Shown in pieces: positions 58,905-64,000 of a stretch of 64,000 nt of DNA (its first letter is position 1; each line of letters opens with the position of its first letter). Source of the stretch: Nocardia albiluteola. Its GTDB lineage: Bacteria > Actinomycetota > Actinomycetes > Mycobacteriales > Mycobacteriaceae. The position numbers and the translations under genes were made by a program. The notes under the pieces were generated by a model that was given only the letters and a program-made list of their open reading frames with translations, was not told the origin of the DNA and made no database searches. The DNA lies in contig NZ_JAHKNI010000008.1 of the NCBI RefSeq assembly GCF_018860155.1, positions 248,001 to 312,000 of the forward strand, read 5' to 3'.

Positions 58905-61082
58905 TCACCGCCACACGAGTTTGAGGACCGCGGGGGTCAGTAGCAGGCGGATGACGGTGGCGTCCAGGATCAGTGCCGCGATCATGCCGTAGGCGATGTA
59001 TTTCATGAGCACCAGATCGGAGAACCCGAACGCCCCGGTGACGACGATGAGGATGGCGGCGGCGGAGGTGATCACGCGGCCGGTGTGCGCGATGCCGTAG
59101 CGGATGGCCTCCGGTGGGGGCGCGCCGGCGGCGCGGGCCTCGGTCATGCGGGACTGCAGGAACACCTCGTAGTCGGTGGACAGCCCGAACAGCACCGTCA
59201 CGATCAGCACCAGCACCGCGAACATCAGCGGCCCCGGCGTGAAACCCAGCACCGCCGCCCCGTGTCCCTCCACGAAGATCCAGGTCAGCACCCCGAGGGT
59301 GGCGCCCAGGCTCAGCGCGCTCATCGCGACCGCCTTCACCGCCAGCACCAGCGACCGGAACGCGGCGTACATCAGCGCGATCGCCGCGAGCACCAGAATT
59401 GCGGCGAGTTCCGGTAGTCCGTGCAGGAGCCCGGTGATGCTGTCGTGTTCGAGCGCGGGCACCCCCGCCACCATCACCCGTACCCCGGTCGGCTTCGGGA
59501 TCGCACGCAGGGTGTCGATCGCCGGGCCCGCGTGCGTCTGATCGGTCAGCCCGGCCTGCAGCACGGTGATGCCGCGGGTGGTCGGCGCGGCCGCCTCGAA
59601 CGGACCGGTCAGGCCCGGAGCGAAGTTCGCCTGGAAGCGGATATCGGACAGCTGACGCGAATTCGCGCCCACCACAACCAGTTTCAGCGGTTCGGTGCGG
59701 AAGTCGGGGAACAGTGCGTCGAAATGTTCCTGCGCCACCCGCGCCGGGTTGTCCGCCGCCAGATACCGTTCGCTCAACCCCCCGAACGCGATGTGCCGGA
59801 ACGGAATCAGCAACAGCAGCAGCCCCAGCACCACCGGCACGATCACCCGCCACGGGCGCCGCATCGCCAGCAGCGCCAGATCCGAGAAGAACCCCTGCCC
59901 GCGCGCGGCGCGCAGCCGCCGCGACACCCCCAGCGGCGCTGCGGAACCCACGCCCGCGAGCCCGTGCCAGCCCCACAGGTCGATGCGTTCGCCCACGATG
60001 CTCAGCAGCGCCGGGAGCGCGGTCACCGACAGCACCGCGGCCAGCAGCACCGCGCTGATCCCGCCGTACGGCACCGACCGCAGCACCTGATGCGGATAGA
60101 TGAACAGCGCGCCCAGGCTGATCGCGATGATCGCCGCGGAGAACAGCACCGTGCGCCCGGCGGTGGCCACGGTGCGGGCGGTGGCCTCCTCGACGCCGAG
60201 CCCGGCGGCCAGTTCCTCCCGGAACCGGGTCACCGCGAACAGCCCGTAGTCGATGGCCAGGCCCAGGCTCACCAGGGTGACCACGGCGCTGGCGAACACG
60301 TTGACATCGATGACATCGGTCAGCCCCCGGATGATGCCCTGGGTGCCCACGATCGTCATACCGCCGATCAGCACCGGCAGCAGCGCCCCGATCAGCCCGC
60401 CGAACACGAAGTACAGCAGGATCGCCACCAGCGGCAGCGCGATCAGCTCCGCGCGCCGGATGTCGTGCTGCATCCCCAGATTGATGCCCTCCACCACCGG
60501 CTGCAGCCCGGCCAGCTGCACCGTGGTGCCGCCGGGCCCGCTACCGGGTGGGCCCGCACCCAGATCGTTCTCGATGGCCAGGTAGTTGTTCACCGTCTGG
60601 GTGTCCTGCCCGCGCAGCCCGATGCTGGCGAACGCGTGGGTGCGCGAGGCGTCGGCGAACTGGCCCATCATCGGGCCGTCGAAATAGCTGTCGATCTTCT
60701 TGATCCGGTCCGGGTACCGGGCCCGCAGCGCGGCGAGTGCCTGCGTGATCGCCGTGTGCACCTTCGGGGTGTCCACGGTGGCGCCGGGCGGGGCGGTGTA
60801 GAGGGCGATCACGTCGGCGTCGGTGTCGCGGCCGAAGGTCTCATCCGCGAGCCGGGAGGCGACCACCGATTCGCTGTGGTCGTCGAACCAGCCGCCCTGG
60901 GTCAGCCGCGGCCCCAGATCCCGCCCGCAGAACCCTGAGATCGCGATCGCCAGCACGCACACCGCCAGCACCGCATACCGGTGCCGGTGCACGAACCGCC
61001 CCCACCGCAGCGGCAGCATCCGGGACCAGTGCTGCGCGTGCGCCGCGGTGGGCGTGCGCCCCCGCTGAGCCGTCTCACTCAC
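58905..61082 (-). CDS. MMPL-family RND transporter
   Basis: About 725 residues with the layout of MMPL proteins: one membrane helix, an extracellular domain, six helices, second extracellular domain, five helices. GLAIDYGLFAVTRFREEL and GLSTDYEVFLQSRM contain the Asp-Tyr pair that carries protons in MMPL3-like pumps. These transporters export lipids or siderophores across the inner membrane. GTG at 61082 is preferred over GTG at 61088. Convergent with hmuV; a lipoprotein gene in the same direction lies 367 nt upstream. Confidence 0.9.
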   Translation of the reverse strand: MSETAQRGRTPTAAHAQHWSRMLPLRWGRFVHRHRYAVLAVCVLAIAISGFCGRDLGPRLTQGGWFDDHSESVVASRLADETFGRDTDADVIALYTAPPGATVDTPKVHTAITQALAALRARYPDRIKKIDSYFDGPMMGQFADASRTHAFASIGLRGQDTQTVNNYLAIENDLGAGPPGSGPGGTTVQLAGLQPVVEGINLGMQHDIRRAELIALPLVAILLYFVFGGLIGALLPVLIGGMTIVGTQGIIRGLTDVIDVNVFASAVVTLVSLGLAIDYGLFAVTRFREELAAGLGVEEATARTVATAGRTVLFSAAIIAISLGALFIYPHQVLRSVPYGGISAVLLAAVLSVTALPALLSIVGERIDLWGWHGLAGVGSAAPLGVSRRLRAARGQGFFSDLALLAMRRPWRVIVPVVLGLLLLLIPFRHIAFGGLSERYLAADNPARVAQEHFDALFPDFRTEPLKLVVVGANSRQLSDIRFQANFAPGLTGPFEAAAPTTRGITVLQAGLTDQTHAGPAIDTLRAIPKPTGVRVMVAGVPALEHDSITGLLHGLPELAAILVLAAIALMYAAFRSLVLAVKAVAMSALSLGATLGVLTWIFVEGHGAAVLGFTPGPLMFAVLVLIVTVLFGLSTDYEVFLQSRMTEARAAGAPPPEAIRYGIAHTGRVITSAAAILIVVTGAFGFSDLVLMKYIAYGMIAALILDATVIRLLLTPAVLKLVWR

Positions 61083-61449
61083 CCGCACACCCCAATTCGC
61101 GTCCGGGTGTCTGCCGCACGCGAACCGGGCACCGGCGAGTGTTCCCCGCTCGGTGCCGCCGCGCCGTTCACGACTCTGGTTCGCTGTGCCCCGCTCTGGC
61201 CGGGATGCGTTGTGCCGCTGCCCGGTTCGCGATACCGCTCGGGTTCGCAGTTGCGGCGATGTGCCCGCCGGAATTGCTCGGTGCAGCGCGGATTGTGCCG
61301 CGGCGCCCGCGTCCGGGCGGCCACGACCGTGGCAGCAGCGCCGGACAGGGCTGTGGAAAGCTCGGCGCCGCGGCGCACCCGCGGTGTCGCCGTGCGTGAG
61401 ATCCCCTGTGCCACTGACCTGTTCACCCGATGCGCTCCTGGGCCCGGAA
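61083..61449. other. Intergenic region between MMPL gene and lipoprotein gene
   Basis: 367 nt; no gene, terminator or clear promoter was recognised in either strand. Confidence 0.4.
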
Positions 61450-62010
61450 TCACCCGCAGGCGGGAGTCTTGTAGTCGGCCGAGCGCAGGACTCCGCACAG
61501 GTCGTTGCGCGAGATCTTCCAGGTGCCGTCGATATCGATGAAATGCATGATGGTGGTGCGCACGTCCTCGCCGGTGCCGTCCTTGTCCAAGCGCAGGGTC
61601 GCGGTCAGGGTGCCGTCGTGATTGTCGAACACCGGGTCCACCACCCCGTAGACCGCGTGCGGATTGTCGTGCAGCGCCTTGTACATGTCCGGGATGGAGG
61701 AGGCGAACGCCTGACCGTCCTGAATCAGGTTGATGCGATCGCTGTCCGGCAGTGCGGGATCCAGTGCGCGCTTGAGCTGGGTGTCGAGCTGGGCGGCGGT
61801 CGGGATCGGTGGCCGGTTCGCCGAGCTCGCGGCCGCGGCCTGCGAGGAGGAGGTCAATGCGGCGTAGGCCGAGGAACGTGCCGCGGCGACCGAGGCCGCA
61901 TCCGGATCGCCCCCACATGCCGCGGCTCCCATCGCGAGCGCCACCAGCGCGCACACCGCGCCCGCCCCTCGACCGCGGGCCGATCCTCGCACAGCCATCC
62001 ACATCCTCAC
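61450..62010 (-). CDS. Secreted lipoprotein, MTB12-like
   Basis: A 186-residue protein. Signal peptide with lipobox AAAC (Cys at about 32), a Ala/Ser-rich spacer, then a compact domain with NTF2-like features (LPDSDRINLIQDGQAFASSI, WKISRNDLCGVLRS) similar to the low-molecular-weight antigen MTB12 family. Two Cys near the end may pair. Cell-envelope protein of unknown role, typical for mycolic-acid actinobacteria. Confidence 0.8.
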   Translation of the reverse strand: MRMWMAVRGSARGRGAGAVCALVALAMGAAACGGDPDAASVAAARSSAYAALTSSSQAAAASSANRPPIPTAAQLDTQLKRALDPALPDSDRINLIQDGQAFASSIPDMYKALHDNPHAVYGVVDPVFDNHDGTLTATLRLDKDGTGEDVRTTIMHFIDIDGTWKISRNDLCGVLRSADYKTPACG

Positions 62011-62122
62011 CGGCGTCGAAACAGGTCCAAGTTAACCGGACTTCTGCCCCTCAGTCTGGCACGGTGCGGTGTGCCCGGCCGTATTGCGCCCCCGGCATGT
62101 TCGCGCCACGGCGAGGCTGCGG

Positions 62123-62479
62123 TCAGATTGCGTCCAGAACCGCGCCCAGGCGAAGCAGCAGGGCGCGCACGGTGGTCGGGGCGATGCCCACGGGCGGGCC
62201 GACCGGGGTGGCCAGCGGGATCAGATCGCAGACCAGCGCGCGCACGCTGCGGGCATCGCCGAGGTCGATATCGGTGACGGGAGCCTGCGCTCGGGCGACC
62301 ACATCCTCGGGGCCGGGCACGTCCGCCTCGAGTCCGGCGCGGTAGATCTCGAGGGTCAGGATGGAACCGACCGTGCGGAACGCGAACGACCGCCCCTCGC
62401 CCGCGCCGCCGAATCCGTGCGCGAAGGGCCCGACGGTGAGGTCGTCGAGGGTGAATCCGGACCGCGGATCTGTGGTCAA
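62123..62479 (-). CDS. Conserved actinobacterial protein of 118 residues
   Basis: Not assigned to a function. Begins FTLDDLTVGPFAHGF and ends in a helical stretch VRALLLRLGAVLDAI. The start is a TTG (62477-62479) with AGGAGAGCCGG upstream. It is divergent from a beta-propeller lipoprotein gene, as Rv2137c is to lppL in M. tuberculosis, so it may be the orthologue; that rests on position and size only. Confidence 0.7.
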   Translation of the reverse strand: MTTDPRSGFTLDDLTVGPFAHGFGGAGEGRSFAFRTVGSILTLEIYRAGLEADVPGPEDVVARAQAPVTDIDLGDARSVRALVCDLIPLATPVGPPVGIAPTTVRALLLRLGAVLDAI

Positions 62480-62727
62480 CCGGCTCTCCTGGTTCGGGTT
62501 GGTCGAACTACACGTTAACCCCGGGTGCCGACAGAGTGATCATCGCAAGGCGGGATGACGGGGCCGATCGGCGGCGAATACGACGCGCCCAGAGTGCGGA
62601 AGCACCCCGGACAGCGAGCCGGGTCCGCGATCATGGTCAGATAAAGAAGTCCGCTCGAGCGGTCGGGGCCCGTGTCCGGGCCCGGTGCGGGACACCGCAC
62701 GGTGGTCGGTGAGAAGGAGTTCGGAGT

Positions 62728-63819
62728 ATGCGTGCTCGCGGTGAATCCGGAGCCCGCGCGGCGTCACGACGCGCCGTGCATCGGCCGGGACTGCGGGCCG
62801 TGAGCCGATCATCAATGGCCGCACTGCTGGCCGTGGCCACCGCCGCGGCACTGCTGAGCGGATGTTCCAAGAACTCCGGACACACCGGCAGCACCCCGGC
62901 CGCGGCCCCGGGCCACGCCGCGACCGCCCCGGCAACGACCGCCACCCCCGCCGGGACCGTCGTGCCCAGCGGCCCGATCGCCGCGGCGCTGGCCGAGCCT
63001 GCCACCGGTACGCTGCTGCTCCTGGATCCCGACGGGGTCACCGTGCGCATCCTGGATCCCGCCGACCTGGCCGCCCCGGCCCGCACCGTGACCCTGCCCG
63101 CCCGCACCACGGCGCTGACCCCGGGCCCGGAGGGTCAGGTCCTGGCCGCGGCCGGGAGTCAGGTGTTGCACATCGACCCCGCCGCAGCCAGTGTGCACGC
63201 CACCCCCGTCGACGGGCAGGTCCGCTCGGTTGTCCAGCGCGCCGACGGCACGGTGGCCGCGGGCCTGGCCGACGGCCGGGTGCTGATCCTGGGTGCGGAC
63301 GGGCATGTGACGCAGACGTTCACCGGCCTCGGCGGCAACGACGCGATCGTCGCTCCCGGCTCGGCGATCGTGACGCTGGACCGCGACCGGACCACGCTGA
63401 CCCAGGTCGACATCAAACGCGCGCGGCCCGGGCTGCAGCTGCGCGCGGGCATCGGGGCGGTGAACATGATCACCGACCATTTCGGCCGGATGCTGGTCAC
63501 CGACACCGCCGGCGGTGCGCTGCTGGTGTACACGGCCGATCCGCTCGAAATGCACCAGTGGTTCCCGGTAGGCTCCTCGCCCTACGCCGAGGCCTACGAC
63601 CAGGCCACCGAAACACTCTGGGTGAGCTTGACCGGGACCAACGAAGTTGTCGGCTACGACCTGTCGACGGGTATACCGGAGGAAGTGAGGCGCTTCGCCA
63701 CGGTGCGCCAGCCGAACTCGGTGACGGTCGACTCCCGCACCGGCGACCTGTTCGTGGGGTCCGCGACGGGTGCGGGTCTGCAGCGGATCGGCGCGGACGA
63801 GAGGAAGAGAGGGCAGTGA
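62728..63819 (+). CDS. Beta-propeller lipoprotein (LppL-like)
   Basis: A 363-residue lipoprotein: signal helix MAALLAVATAAALLSGC with the lipobox Cys, an Ala/Thr/Pro-rich spacer to about 90, then YncE-type repeats (LLLLDPDGVTVRILDPADLA, GLADGRVLILGADGHV, VYTADPLEMHQWFPVGSSP, VGYDLSTGIPEEVRRF). Predicted to sit on the outside of the cytoplasmic membrane. Resembles M. tuberculosis LppL in size and place. ATG 62728 with AAGGAG upstream (gAGAAGGAGttcgg). Confidence 0.85.
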   Translation: MRARGESGARAASRRAVHRPGLRAVSRSSMAALLAVATAAALLSGCSKNSGHTGSTPAAAPGHAATAPATTATPAGTVVPSGPIAAALAEPATGTLLLLDPDGVTVRILDPADLAAPARTVTLPARTTALTPGPEGQVLAAAGSQVLHIDPAAASVHATPVDGQVRSVVQRADGTVAAGLADGRVLILGADGHVTQTFTGLGGNDAIVAPGSAIVTLDRDRTTLTQVDIKRARPGLQLRAGIGAVNMITDHFGRMLVTDTAGGALLVYTADPLEMHQWFPVGSSPYAEAYDQATETLWVSLTGTNEVVGYDLSTGIPEEVRRFATVRQPNSVTVDSRTGDLFVGSATGAGLQRIGADERKRGQ

Positions 63820-64000
63820 TGACTCGGGCCTCGGCGCACCGTTCACCACGCAGACGGTCGATTCCGGCAAGTTGGGAGGAGACCAGCGACGAAGGAGAAT
63901 ACGAGTACGTGCCGTTACGACTACCCCCCGAGATAAACCGGGTGACAGCCTCGATGCGGTTGTCGATCCAGGCCGAGTACGGCGGCTGGGAGCTGTCGCG
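63819..64000 (+). CDS. DUF5703-like protein, N-terminal part (cut by window edge)
   Basis: ATG 63819 overlaps the stop of the lipoprotein gene by one nt. After an Arg-rich start the frame reads WEETSDEGEYEYVPLRLPPE then INRVTASMRLSIQAEYGGWE, matching the front of the small actinobacterial DUF5703 proteins. Function unknown. The rest lies outside the window. Confidence 0.7.
   Translation, partial: MTRASAHRSPRRRSIPASWEETSDEGEYEYVPLRLPPEINRVTASMRLSIQAEYGGWELS

Noticed and set aside
1..64000. tRNA, rRNA and CRISPR arrays
   Set aside because: None seen on reading both strands; short or degenerate copies could be missed without a dedicated search.

Overview
The window is high-GC DNA with dense gene packing, many GTG/TTG starts, overlapping stop/start pairs and several probable leaderless genes. 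It carries furA-katG, mycothiol ligase mshC, MMPL and lipoproteins. All of this points to a mycolic-acid actinobacterium, most likely Nocardia or a close relative (inference from gene content; no 16S rRNA or tRNA gene was seen).

Layout. 1-12.4 kb: katG (cut by the window edge) and furA, followed by small regulator-enzyme modules (TetR + SDR/DapB-like operon, SDR-TetR operon, EamA exporter/LysR, MarR/azoreductase + SDR). Most of these have a visible palindrome or repeat between divergent genes. Relics of a Tn3-family transposase, two tyrosine recombinases and an SDR lie between them, so this is a region of repeated insertion and decay. 12.9-26.5 kb: a compact, apparently undescribed biosynthetic locus. 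It holds a MetE-like TIM-barrel protein, a flavin-dependent halogenase (K74, WFWNIP), a chorismate-lyase-like protein, a CPA2 antiporter, three P450s that all lack the ExxR arginine, a P450 relic and an acyl-CoA oxidase. It has no PKS or NRPS gene and is bracketed by two copies of the same 15-mer, TCGTCACAGTGACGT. A halogenated hydroxybenzoate-type product is my inference.

26.6-38.9 kb: MHS-family and KimA-like transporters, patatin, SRPBCC protein, an epimerase/TetR pair with three operator repeats, a flavin monooxygenase/TetR pair, a Tn3 N-terminal relic, and a minimal threonyl-tRNA synthetase. The synthetase is preceded by a 24-codon leader peptide with three consecutive Thr codons and a terminator hairpin, a classic attenuator layout. 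An unknown 359-aa protein is divergent from it.

39.8-46.0 kb: a DNA-alkylation repair island. It contains alkB (frameshifted), tag, a SnoaL-like protein, and an overlapping operon ogt - ECF sigma - second ogt - 2OG oxygenase - stand-alone Ada-like zinc domain - unknown. Five copies of a bipartite element (CTCACG-N16/17-CGTCT[A/T]C) lie upstream of these units. I read them as promoters of the island's own ECF sigma factor; one copy appears to drive only a short hairpin RNA.

46-64 kb: core-like chromosome. It holds an SRPBCC-thiolase-crotonase triple fusion, a cupin, an ArsR relic/AHSA1 pair, the mshC - SCO1664-like - DUF3090 - histidine phosphatase group, an aldo/keto reductase, haem ABC transporter hmuTUV with an IdeR-type box at its start, MMPL transporter, lipoproteins and a partial DUF5703-like gene.
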